A program made the translations under genes and the position numbers. Shown one piece after another: positions 26,607 through 35,122 of a stretch of 64,000 bases of DNA; the first letter of the stretch is position 1, and each line of letters opens with the position of its first letter. Under the pieces are notes generated by a model. It ran no database searches. It was not told the DNA's origin and saw only the letters and a list, made by a program, of their open reading frames with translations. The DNA is from a bacterium (GTDB lineage: Archaea; JAADDD01), in assembly GCA_013154095.1 (NCBI GenBank), contig JAADDD010000003.1:124001-188000 (forward strand), given 5' to 3'.

Positions 26607-27207
26607 GACAATCGCGGTTAACATTCCTGACTACGATGCAGCAATGGAACTGCTAGATTTTATCGAGAATTATGACTGGGAAAAGGTTGATGTACTTGCA
26701 GAATATAAAGTAAACAATATTAAAATAAAAATTTATGGACCAAAACCTTTCGTGAAAAAAGCTTACAGGCGCGTTAAGCAGTTCATTAGAATAGTAGAAA
26801 GCCGCTACAAAAAAGACAAGCACGGACTTTATACCTTTTACTATGATGATTTAGTGCTTCTTTTTGGCACAACTTTCAAAATAGAGCTATTGCTAGATAT
26901 TTTGCAAGATTTAGGCTACAAGGTTGTGCGCATTTCTGAAAAATGCTTCAAGTCAAGCGCAAGCTTGAGCGATTTAGAGCAGCTAGTGCAAGAACTAGTG
27001 CTGCTAAAAGAGGATGCTCGCGCAGTAGCGGCTTCTAGGCCAGTAATGGAGCTACTGATCCGTGCAGCACTGTGCCAGCGTCGTCCTATCCTTGACATCG
27101 CGGAAGAGGCTACCGAGCTAGGTATGCTGAGAAAGAACACGGAGAACCGCTACGAGCTAGCAGCTGCTCCTGAGAAATTTATAAAGAAGTTTATTAGAAA
27201 GGAGTGA
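26587..27207 (+). CDS. DUF2067-family archaeal protein
   Basis: 206 residues. N-terminal alpha/beta domain (RTIAVNIPDYDAAMELLDFI), a central basic segment with AYRRVKQFI, and a C-terminal helical part ending in a winged-helix-like turn (IAEEATELGMLRKNTENRYE). This fits the conserved archaeal family DUF2067 (COG3286), function unknown. The start overlaps the previous gene by 20 bases, and rpoL follows after 3 bases. Confidence 0.65.
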   Translation: MKQDSVRTIAVNIPDYDAAMELLDFIENYDWEKVDVLAEYKVNNIKIKIYGPKPFVKKAYRRVKQFIRIVESRYKKDKHGLYTFYYDDLVLLFGTTFKIELLLDILQDLGYKVVRISEKCFKSSASLSDLEQLVQELVLLKEDARAVAASRPVMELLIRAALCQRRPILDIAEEATELGMLRKNTENRYELAAAPEKFIKKFIRKE

Positions 27208-27210
27208 GCC

Positions 27211-27516
27211 ATGCAGGTCCCTGTTGTAAAAGTAGAAATAGTAGAAGAAAGAGAAAATTTTCTCAAGATTAAGCTAGTAGGACAGAAAACTACACTAGCG
27301 GTGCTACTCTCGAAGCGCTTGCTTCGCAGAGAAGACGTGAACTTCAGCAGCTGGAGTATTGATCACCCAGAGCACGACTATGCTTATCTGCTAATTACAG
27401 CCAGCAATCCAAGAGAGAAGCTCAAGCAAACTATTGATGAATTGCTGGAAGAATGTGAAAAGCTTGAGCAGTCCTTCGAGACTGCGTGCAAGACTGCAGG
27501 AAATCCTGCTAAATAA
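27211..27516 (+). CDS. rpoL: RNA polymerase subunit L (Rpo11)
   Basis: 101 residues. Dimerisation partner of subunit D in the RNA polymerase assembly platform. VKVEIVEERENFLKIKLVG, then TTLAVLLSKRLL, and the hallmark SWSIDHPEHDYAYLLI are the alpha-like Rpo11 pattern. A purine-rich ribosome binding site, AAAGGAGTGAG, lies just upstream, within the previous gene's end. Confidence 0.9.
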   Translation: MQVPVVKVEIVEERENFLKIKLVGQKTTLAVLLSKRLLRREDVNFSSWSIDHPEHDYAYLLITASNPREKLKQTIDELLEECEKLEQSFETACKTAGNPAK

Positions 27517-27826
27517 AGGCTACAAATCATTCGGAGATGTGCTGCTCAACTTTCTCTACTCTTACCACCGCTACATTCTTGTCAGGGAAATCCGAGGATA
27601 TAAGCTAAGAAACGAAGATCTAGCAAAAATTTTCGATAAATATCTTTCTCAGTACTTTACGCGCATGGATACACACAAAAAAGGAGATGTGATTGAAGGA
27701 ATAGTTGCATACTGTTTTTTGCACGGATTATTTAGCTTCCAAGAAATGGAAAATTTAATGAAAGATGAACAGTTTCTGGAAAAGCTTATAAAAAGATGCT
27801 TAGAAAAATTAAGCGATGAACTTTAG
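27437..27826 (+). CDS. RNase III-like family protein
   Basis: Up to 129 residues, overlapping the rpoL end by 80 bases; the true start may be a GTG or TTG nearer 27455-27464. KSFGDVLLNFLYSYHRYIL and KGDVIEGIVAYCFLHGLF correspond to the two conserved helices of the archaeal ribonuclease III family (GDSLVNFIYS and KGDAVEALLAY). The acidic pattern (GD, E) is retained. No double-stranded RNA-binding domain is present. Probable RNA processing role. Confidence 0.72.
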   Translation: MNCWKNVKSLSSPSRLRARLQEILLNKGYKSFGDVLLNFLYSYHRYILVREIRGYKLRNEDLAKIFDKYLSQYFTRMDTHKKGDVIEGIVAYCFLHGLFSFQEMENLMKDEQFLEKLIKRCLEKLSDEL

Positions 27827-28217
27827 AGCAGTGTTTTTCTTTTCTTTCAAGTACTGTTTCTCCTCACTTATTTCTTTTATACTTGCGAAAATTGCTTGTT
27901 TTCTTACTAGTGTTATTATACTTTATCTAGCACTCAAGCTAGTCAAAAAAGAGAAAGCTGATTTCTTCAAGGCACTAGGTGTAGTTATTTGCCTCTATGT
28001 TCTTCAGCTTGTCTGGATTTTTGTTGTGCCTAATGAGCTGCTCGCTCTTATAAGTTATATTATTATATGCTTCTTGGTGCTCATGTACTCTTTTGATCTT
28101 ACCTTTGGAGAAACGTTGATGGTTGCCGCTATTTATCTCCTGCTCAGCATTCTGATAGGTTTCATTATATTCTCGCTGATTTTTGGATTCTCGAAACTTT
28201 TAATTAAGCTAGTGTAA
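27816..28217 (+). CDS. Four- to five-helix membrane protein
   Basis: 133 residues. Almost entirely hydrophobic, with helices near 10-40, 50-72, 74-92 and 95-130, and one conserved-looking cytoplasmic loop LVKKEKADFFKALG. Resembles the general form of Yip1-type proteins, but no diagnostic motif is seen. Overlaps the preceding gene by 11 bases, within the same operon. Confidence 0.55.
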   Translation: MNFRAVFFFSFKYCFSSLISFILAKIACFLTSVIILYLALKLVKKEKADFFKALGVVICLYVLQLVWIFVVPNELLALISYIIICFLVLMYSFDLTFGETLMVAAIYLLLSILIGFIIFSLIFGFSKLLIKLV

Positions 28218-28229
28218 TTTTGCTCTGTA

Positions 28230-30029
28230 ATGGAAATATATTTTGGTCTAGAAGTGCACCAGCAGCTAGAAACAAGAAAGCTGCACTGCTGCTGTCCTTC
28301 TGTAATAAGCGATAAAGTTGACCATAAAATTAGACGAGAGTTGCACGTAAGAGAAGGGGAGCTAAGAGAAAAAGATATAGCAGCAATGTACGAAGAGCTG
28401 AAAAAAAGATATTATGAATACGAGATTTCCCCAGAATACTGCTGTTTAGTAGAGCTCGACGAAGAGCCTCCCAGACCACCAAATCCTGAGGCGCTTAAAA
28501 TTGCGCTTGAAGTTGCTAGGATCTTTGACGCAGAAATTGTAGACAGAATTTATGTAATGCGTAAGACAATCATCGATGGCAGCAATGTTTCTGGTTTCCA
28601 GCGAACAATGCTTGTAGCTTATGATGGCAGAATAATTGTTGACGGTCAAGAAGTGCGCATCGCAACTATCTGCTTAGAAGAAGATGCTGCAAGAAAAATT
28701 ACAGTGCTGGAAGATAAAACAGTATATAGATTAGATAGGCTTGGGATACCTTTAGTTGAAATTTCTACAGAAATGATAAAAGGCACACCAAAATTTGCTA
28801 GAAAAGTAGCCGAAGAAATCGGTCTCGCGCTGCGAATGCTTGGCAAAGTTAAGCGTGGACTAGGAACAATTAGGCAGGACGTGAATGTTTCTATTCCAGG
28901 AGGAAACCGCGTAGAGCTGAAAGGGGTACCAAAGCTAGAACTCATAGAAAAAGCACTAGAGCTAGAAGCGGTGCGCCAGCAAAGATTACTCGATTTACGA
29001 GAAGAACTAAAAAAGCGGGGTGTTTCTGCAGAAGATTTTGCGGAACCAAGAATTCAAGATGTCACTGAACTGTTACAAGCTACAGAGTCTAGGCTCGTGC
29101 AGGCCGCACTATCACGCGGAGAAAAAGCTCTTGCATTGGCAGTTCCAGGTTTTGCAGGCTTGTTTGTCCACGAAATTTTGCCAGGAAAGCGCTTTGGCAA
29201 GGAACTAGCAGAAATGCTTACCCAACTTACAGGATTTAAGGGTCTGCTGCACTCCGACGAGATCTGCAAGTATGGAATATCGGAAAAAGAAATTTTGGAA
29301 CTGAAGAAATTGCTCGAACTAGGAGAGCGCGACGGGTTTATTATAATCCTGGGCAAGCCCGAGCGTGTACGCGCTGCGCTAGAATTGCTCTGGAGTAGGA
29401 TAAAACAGTGTCTAGAAGGCGTGCCTCGTGAGGTCAGAAAAGTGCTCGAGGATGGCAGCTCTGCCTTTCTTCGGCCGCTTCCAGGAGCTGCGCGCATGTA
29501 TCCTGAAACAGACATACCGCCAATTGATCCTGGCCAATACATTAAAGATCTAGAGCAAGTACCTCCTATTTGGCAGCTCAGAGAAAAGTACAGGCAGCTA
29601 GGTCTTCCAGAAGAAATTATTACTGAGCTATTAAGAGAAGCTAGCTGGAGACTGCTAGAAAAGCTGCTGCAGGAAGGCGCGGCACCTCTTGATGCCGCGA
29701 AAATTCTAGCTTATGAAATTCCACGAGTAGAAGAAAAACTAGGAAAAAAGCTCCCAACAGAAAAGAAACTGGAGCTCGCTAGATTTTTGCTTCTCCACCA
29801 ACCTTCGCTGAAATTCTTGCTAGAAATCATAAATTATGCTGAAAAGAATGCTTGTTCACTAGAAGAAGCATTAAAACGACTACATCCTCCCAAAGAGGAA
29901 ATACTACAAGTAATTGAATCATTAGGAATTATGGATGAAAGAGAAATCATAAAGGCACTAATGAAAAAATATTCTGGCAGGGTAGATGCAAGACTAGTGA
30001 AAGAATTACTTGTGAGCAGATGCAAGTAG
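28230..30029 (+). CDS. gatE: Glu-tRNA(Gln) amidotransferase subunit E
   Basis: 599 residues. GatE activates misacylated Glu-tRNA(Gln) and accepts ammonia from GatD. Seen: start IYFGLEVHQQLETRKLHCCC, MRKTIIDGSNVSGFQRTML, VPLVEISTE-type segment (IPLVEISTEMI), IRQDVNVSIPGGNRVELKG, an inserted AspRS-like domain, and the helical YqeY-like tail. GatD is not in the window. GatB is encoded separately at 48.4 kb. Confidence 0.95.
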   Translation: MEIYFGLEVHQQLETRKLHCCCPSVISDKVDHKIRRELHVREGELREKDIAAMYEELKKRYYEYEISPEYCCLVELDEEPPRPPNPEALKIALEVARIFDAEIVDRIYVMRKTIIDGSNVSGFQRTMLVAYDGRIIVDGQEVRIATICLEEDAARKITVLEDKTVYRLDRLGIPLVEISTEMIKGTPKFARKVAEEIGLALRMLGKVKRGLGTIRQDVNVSIPGGNRVELKGVPKLELIEKALELEAVRQQRLLDLREELKKRGVSAEDFAEPRIQDVTELLQATESRLVQAALSRGEKALALAVPGFAGLFVHEILPGKRFGKELAEMLTQLTGFKGLLHSDEICKYGISEKEILELKKLLELGERDGFIIILGKPERVRAALELLWSRIKQCLEGVPREVRKVLEDGSSAFLRPLPGAARMYPETDIPPIDPGQYIKDLEQVPPIWQLREKYRQLGLPEEIITELLREASWRLLEKLLQEGAAPLDAAKILAYEIPRVEEKLGKKLPTEKKLELARFLLLHQPSLKFLLEIINYAEKNACSLEEALKRLHPPKEEILQVIESLGIMDEREIIKALMKKYSGRVDARLVKELLVSRCK

Positions 30030-30565
30030 AAAAGCTGCTAGACTTCTTTTCTAAGCAGCCAGCAGTGCTTGCAGTAGTAGTAATTTTAGCGTTCATGGTG
30101 CTCGGTTTTGCAGTATGGTGGCTATATTTTTTGGCTTATGCAGTTCTTGCAGTCCTTGCATATTTTCTTTACTGCATACTTGCAGCCCACCTTAGTGCTC
30201 GGTCATGGGAAGATTACCTGCACCAGCACTTTTCTGTGCTGCTGTTGCTGCTGCTGGTTTGCGGTATACTAGGAGCCCTTGCATACTGTTACTATCCGTT
30301 GGGTGTACTTGCTAGTTTGTTATTAGAGCTGTTGCTTGTACCACTGCTGCTCGCGTTGTTTGAGTATTCTGCTACTAAGGCAAGAGGACTAGCAGAGTTT
30401 GTGCGCCTACACGTTGAGCAGTACTACGAGAAGCTGTTCTCGAACAAGGAGTTGCTCGTAATTTACGTTATTCTTGTATTTACTACAATTTTTTGTCCTG
30501 CTCTTGGCTTGTTTTTCTATGCGCTAGCATTGCCGTACATTCTTGCAGAAGAGCTAGGTTTATAA
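30020..30565 (+). CDS. Membrane protein, unknown
   Basis: 181 residues with about five hydrophobic helices (17-35, 36-55, 72-90, 94-115, 145-175). No recognised family. Overlaps gatE by 10 bases, and its 3' end overlaps the convergent helicase gene by 49 bases. Confidence 0.5.
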   Translation: MQVEKLLDFFSKQPAVLAVVVILAFMVLGFAVWWLYFLAYAVLAVLAYFLYCILAAHLSARSWEDYLHQHFSVLLLLLLVCGILGALAYCYYPLGVLASLLLELLLVPLLLALFEYSATKARGLAEFVRLHVEQYYEKLFSNKELLVIYVILVFTTIFCPALGLFFYALALPYILAEELGL

Positions 30566-33183
30566 ATTTTTACTAGCTCTACTAGTTTTTTCAGCAGCTC
30601 TTTTTCGTCTAGTACTAGCAGTTCGGGCAATGGCTCTACGCCTGCAGCAAGAATGTAAAGTGCTTTTCTACCATGATCACTAAACAGTTGACAGCGCTTG
30701 TCGAGTTCTTGCCTGGATAGCTTTTGCTCTTCTTTTTCGTCGAAGAAAATGTCAAATTCTACCGAACCACAGATACATTTTGGTTCTGCTTCCTTTATTT
30801 TTACTATATACTCTCTTCCGCATTTTCTACAGCGCAGCTTTACTGGCCTATTTTGTAGTTGGTGAACAAAGAAACGAAGCACAAGTTGCTGCAAGTCTTT
30901 TGGTTTGTGCAGCTCTATTTTATATGCACGCAAAGCGAGCTGTGCCAAAGGAGAGGGTTCTCCTGCAGAAACACGTACAACCTCGAGTATTCCCGCGCGC
31001 AAGTTTTGTATTATTTCATATGCTTTTTCAGTGTCGAACTTTTCTAGCAGCACCTCATTCATAGCTTCTTCATACACTATGCTATCCCGTAAATACTCAA
31101 TTAATTTCTCTACTTTCCTTCTAGCCTCTTTGTAGGAACGTATTATTCCAAATCGTTTGCAGACATTTGCAAACCTCCACTTGAAAAAACTTGTTCGCTC
31201 AACTTCGCTGTAAAGTAATGCAAACATTTCTTCTTTTGTTACGATCTCGCGTAGTATCTTTACAGGATCTATTTCCTTGAATATAACTATTCTATATGGA
31301 TCGAATCGCAGTAACACAGGTTCATGCAGGTATTTTACAATATATGAAGAAAGAATTTTTGAGAGAGTGTTGTTTACCTTGTAACCAAATGGACAGTGCA
31401 ATACAGTTTTTCCTGGCAAAAATTCAACGATTAACCGCTGTTTTCCCGGCAATGCGTAGTGAGCTTGCTGCTCTAGTATTTTCTCGAAATGCTTTCTAGC
31501 ATTTTTGCTGCAAAAAGCAAGAGGCCTCTTGCCTTCAATTATTTCTGCGTAAGTTTGGGCTACCTCAAAAGGCACAGGCAGCTCTTCTCCTACCCATGTA
31601 GGAATTGCACCTTCTATGTCTTTTTCTGGCACCACGTATATTTTATCTTCTGCTATTTCTACTATTCTCCACACGCAGCCTTTGTGTATTATTTTTTGTC
31701 CAGGAATTCCATATTCAGCAACAAATTCTTCGTCAAGAAAACCTAGGCTAATACCACTGCTCTTGTCTACTACTTCGTACTTGCTTTCTTCAGGAATCAT
31801 TGAAAGATGAAAATAATAATACTTCCAGGTTTTTCTAGATTTTTTTATGTTTCCATCTTCGTAGTATCTCAGGTAGCCTAGACTGGCTAAGAACCTGACA
31901 ACATCTTCTAGCTTTTCAGGTGCTAGATCTTTGTACGGGTACGCCCTACTAACTAGTTGATAGACTTCAGCAATGTTGGTCATTCCCAAATCCATTATAA
32001 TGCCTGCTACTTGGTGTGCGAGCACATCAAGTGCTCCATAATGTATTTCTGGCTGCTCAAGATAACCTTCTTTTGCTAGCTGTGTAATTGCGCTGGCCTC
32101 TACTACATCGTCGAAGTCTTCGGCAATTACTATTCCTCGCGAAACTTCTGTAATGCGGTGGCCCGCCCTGCCTACACGCTGCAAGAGCCTGGTGACCTGC
32201 TTCGGCGACTTGTATTGTATAACTAGCTCGATGTCTCCTATGTCAATGCCTAGCTCCAGCGAAGATGTTGCTACTACAACCTGGAGCTGTCCTTTCCTGA
32301 ACTGCTCTTCTGCCAGTAGCCGAACATACTTAGACAGCGAGCTGTGGTGCACGGCTACCTCCTTCTCGCAGAGCAGCGAAAGCCGGTGCGCTAGCACTTC
32401 TGCAGTGGTACGTGTGTTACAGAATATCAGCACTTTCCTGTATTTTTGTATTAATTTAATGATATATTCAAGCCGCGCAAGCACGTCAGTTGCAAGCTCT
32501 CCTGGCTTTCCAGGATAAACTATTTTTATTTTGTACTGCTTGTCCAGATAAGCTTGGATGATGCTGTGCTCTCTTTCTCCAAAAATAAACTTGGCTGCTA
32601 GCTCCGGATTACCTATAGTTGCAGAAAGAGCAATGCGCTGAAACTCTCCTGCTAGCAGCACCAATCTCTCTAGTCCTAGAGTTAGCTGCACTCCTCTCTT
32701 CGAGTCAAGAAGCTCGTGAAGCTCATCTATTACCACGATTTTTACGTGCTTCAGCAGTTCTCTTAGTCTTTTCCCAGGGAGGATTGCCTGCAAGGTTTCC
32801 GGAGTTATAATAAGCATGTCAGGAGGTTTGCGTACCTGCACTCCTCGCTCTTTTACTGGAGTGTCTCCGTGTCGTACAGCTATTTTTATTCCAAGCTGCT
32901 CTTCCCAGAATTTTAGCCGTTCGTGCAAGTCTCGGTTCAAGGAACGCAGTGGAGTGATATAGAGAACCTTGATTCCTGGAATATCCTTATATTTAGTTAA
33001 AAGTAAATGGAATGCAGGAAGCACGGCAGCCTCTGTTTTTCCTGCTCCAGTTGGAGCAATTAATAGCACGTGCTTTCCTGCTAGAATTTCTGGGATGGCT
33101 AGGCGCTGGGTTTCTAGAGGCTCTTTTATTCCGAGCTTTTGCAGGCCTTCGCGTATCTTAGGATGCAAGAGCTCAAAGACCAT
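30517..33183 (-). CDS. lhr: Lhr-type superfamily 2 helicase
   Basis: 888 residues. 3'-5' helicase of the archaeal Lhr group, involved in DNA repair or RNA handling. Seen: Q-like motif, Walker A LIAPTGAGKTEAAVLPA near 40, TPLRSLNRDL (Ia), VVIDELHELLDSKRG (DELH box), ALSATIG (III), VATSSLELGIDIG (V), QRVGRAGHR (VI), a winged-helix and C-terminal region, and a late zinc ribbon (CRKC near 800, CICG). The zinc ribbon is not present in all Lhr proteins. The ATG is 4 bases after the RNase Z gene stop. Confidence 0.93.
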   Translation of the reverse strand: MVFELLHPKIREGLQKLGIKEPLETQRLAIPEILAGKHVLLIAPTGAGKTEAAVLPAFHLLLTKYKDIPGIKVLYITPLRSLNRDLHERLKFWEEQLGIKIAVRHGDTPVKERGVQVRKPPDMLIITPETLQAILPGKRLRELLKHVKIVVIDELHELLDSKRGVQLTLGLERLVLLAGEFQRIALSATIGNPELAAKFIFGEREHSIIQAYLDKQYKIKIVYPGKPGELATDVLARLEYIIKLIQKYRKVLIFCNTRTTAEVLAHRLSLLCEKEVAVHHSSLSKYVRLLAEEQFRKGQLQVVVATSSLELGIDIGDIELVIQYKSPKQVTRLLQRVGRAGHRITEVSRGIVIAEDFDDVVEASAITQLAKEGYLEQPEIHYGALDVLAHQVAGIIMDLGMTNIAEVYQLVSRAYPYKDLAPEKLEDVVRFLASLGYLRYYEDGNIKKSRKTWKYYYFHLSMIPEESKYEVVDKSSGISLGFLDEEFVAEYGIPGQKIIHKGCVWRIVEIAEDKIYVVPEKDIEGAIPTWVGEELPVPFEVAQTYAEIIEGKRPLAFCSKNARKHFEKILEQQAHYALPGKQRLIVEFLPGKTVLHCPFGYKVNNTLSKILSSYIVKYLHEPVLLRFDPYRIVIFKEIDPVKILREIVTKEEMFALLYSEVERTSFFKWRFANVCKRFGIIRSYKEARRKVEKLIEYLRDSIVYEEAMNEVLLEKFDTEKAYEIIQNLRAGILEVVRVSAGEPSPLAQLALRAYKIELHKPKDLQQLVLRFFVHQLQNRPVKLRCRKCGREYIVKIKEAEPKCICGSVEFDIFFDEKEEQKLSRQELDKRCQLFSDHGRKALYILAAGVEPLPELLVLDEKELLKKLVELVKIYKPSSSARMYGNASA

Positions 33184-33187
33184 ATTA

Positions 33188-34147
33188 TCATACCAGTGGT
33201 ACCAGCGAGCCTGGTCTATGCACGCTCCACTCTAACTTACCAAAGCGTTTCTTGAGCTCAAGAACTAGTAAATCCTCTGCAAGCACTGTTGGCTCGAAGT
33301 ACTTTTTTGCTTCTTCTAGAATTTCTCTGAAGTTGCTCTCCTCGTAGCGTTGGCTAAAATGCGTGAGCACAAGTAGCTGCACACTGTTTTTTCGCGCAAT
33401 TTGTGCAACTTCTGCTGCTGTTGAGTGGAAGCGCTCTTTTGCTAGATCAGCGTGCCTAGAAGTAAAGGTGGCTTCGTGCACAACTACATCAAAAGGATAA
33501 CCATAATCAAGTGGAAGAGTGTCACCAGAATAAAGCAATGAAATGTCCGAACGCGTGTCTTCTAGCACCTCTTCTGGTAGCACTATCCTGCCATTAACTT
33601 GCACAGCTTCTCCTGCTTTTAGTTTTCCCAGCAGCGGTCCAGGTTCAAGTCCTAGTAACCTGGCTTTTTCGAGCGAGATCCGAAATTTCGGCTTTTCCCT
33701 AAAAATGTATCCAAGTGCAGGAATTCCGTGCTGCACAGGAAATGCTTCTACCCAGAATTCTTTTTCTTCGTGGATCCTTGCACGCTCCAGTGGCAGCTCT
33801 ACTATTTCTAGCCTAAAGGTCAGCTCAAAGTAACCTGACAAGAGCAGGTGCTGCACGAAGCTAGTTGTGCCAGGAGGACCATATATTCTTAGAGGAGAAG
33901 TGCGGTTGAGCAGTGCCATGCTCATTATTAGTCCAGGTAATCCAAGATAGTGGTCTCCATGAAAGTGAGAAATGAAAACTGCTCTAATTTTGTGTAAGCT
34001 AAGCCCAGCAGCTCTTAATTGTTTAGTAGCGCCCTCACAGCAATCAAACAAGTAAATTCTAGAATTGTAAATAAGTGCCATACTAGAAGTGAAGTGTCGA
34101 GCAGAAGGAGCGCCAGATACGCAGCCTAAAAACACTAACTTGAGCAT
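33188..34147 (-). CDS. rnz: Ribonuclease Z (tRNA 3' processing)
   Basis: 319 residues. Metallo-beta-lactamase fold endonuclease cutting tRNA 3' trailers. Seen: FLGCVSGAPSARHFTS, FDCCEGATKQL, zinc motif ISHFHGDHYLGLPG (His61, His63, Asp65, His66), YSGDTLPLDYG and HEATF, then LVLTHFSQRY. Its task here is mixed, because six of the eight tRNA genes in the window encode CCA and two do not. Confidence 0.95.
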   Translation of the reverse strand: MLKLVFLGCVSGAPSARHFTSSMALIYNSRIYLFDCCEGATKQLRAAGLSLHKIRAVFISHFHGDHYLGLPGLIMSMALLNRTSPLRIYGPPGTTSFVQHLLLSGYFELTFRLEIVELPLERARIHEEKEFWVEAFPVQHGIPALGYIFREKPKFRISLEKARLLGLEPGPLLGKLKAGEAVQVNGRIVLPEEVLEDTRSDISLLYSGDTLPLDYGYPFDVVVHEATFTSRHADLAKERFHSTAAEVAQIARKNSVQLLVLTHFSQRYEESNFREILEEAKKYFEPTVLAEDLLVLELKKRFGKLEWSVHRPGSLVPLV

Positions 34148-35091
34148 TTTTCTGCTACCACTACTTTTCTTGTGAGGCTTTTATGAACATAAAACTTGGA
34201 AACATATAATATCTTGAACCCGCTTTCGAGCACTTTTTCATGGTCAAAAGTGCTAGGTACAACAAATACCAGTCTACCGCCTGGCCTAAGAACTTCCCAG
34301 CAAAGAGAAAACGCTGTTTTTAGCAGCTGTTCTAGCGAATCTGTAAGCTTGGTAGAAAGACCATAAGGAGGATCTGTAACAACTGCATCAAAGTAGTTTT
34401 TTGGTAACCTGCGCAAAACTTCTCTGCAGTCTCCACGAATAAGTTGTGCTGCTGCTCCTGCCCAAGAAAGGTTCTGCCGGCAACCCTCTAGCATCCTGCT
34501 GTCAATGTCTATGCCAACGAGCTCTCTTGCATTATTGTACCAAGCCTCAAGTAGCAGAGAACCGGCGCCACAGAAAGGATCAAGTACCCGCGAACCTGGA
34601 AGCACGCGCGCAAAATTAACCATTAGTCGTGCAAGCTCAGAATTGAGAACGCCAGAACGGCTAAAAGGTCTGTACTTTGGTGCACGCAGTAAGCACTGCC
34701 TACGTGCAGCTTCTCTTAAATATATACATAAATAATATGTATTGTTATAATTATATAACAAATAATGTGCACGAGGCGCATGGACGCTTCCGCGCACTCC
34801 GTGTAGCTGTTCCCAGTAAGCTGCCAGCTCTCGAGACTGCTTTCCAGCTTCTAAATAGAAGCTCTCTGCTGGTTTTACCTTTGCTAGTACTTCCTCAGGA
34901 CTGGTACCAATCGCGAGCACGCGAAATATTCGTTTAATTATAACTGAATAAATGATGTATCTTGGCTCCTCTTCTTCTAGTATCCACCATCCAGCTTCGA
35001 GCTTGCGTAAGCAAGGTCGCCTGCCTAACAAACTAGCTAGCTCGAATTCTAGGTCTTTTTCTAGGTGCTTTGCAGTTTCTAGCAGCAGCAT
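34135..35091 (-). CDS. trmG10: tRNA (guanine-10) N2-methyltransferase, THUMP-type
   Basis: 318 residues from the ATG giving MLLLETAKHLEKD; the frame extends further upstream but would overlap the surface-protein gene. An N-terminal THUMP-like region (about 60-140) is followed by a Rossmann methyltransferase: SRVLDPFCGAGSLLLEA, LVGIDIDSRML, and the catalytic TDPPYGLST. This fits archaeal Trm-G10, which makes m2G/m22G at position 10. The 3' end overlaps rnz by 13 bases. Confidence 0.87.
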   Translation of the reverse strand: MLLLETAKHLEKDLEFELASLLGRRPCLRKLEAGWWILEEEEPRYIIYSVIIKRIFRVLAIGTSPEEVLAKVKPAESFYLEAGKQSRELAAYWEQLHGVRGSVHAPRAHYLLYNYNNTYYLCIYLREAARRQCLLRAPKYRPFSRSGVLNSELARLMVNFARVLPGSRVLDPFCGAGSLLLEAWYNNARELVGIDIDSRMLEGCRQNLSWAGAAAQLIRGDCREVLRRLPKNYFDAVVTDPPYGLSTKLTDSLEQLLKTAFSLCWEVLRPGGRLVFVVPSTFDHEKVLESGFKILYVSKFYVHKSLTRKVVVAEKCSS

Positions 35092-35122
35092 TTTAGAAAA
35101 AGGATTAAAGTTAGCTAAAGCT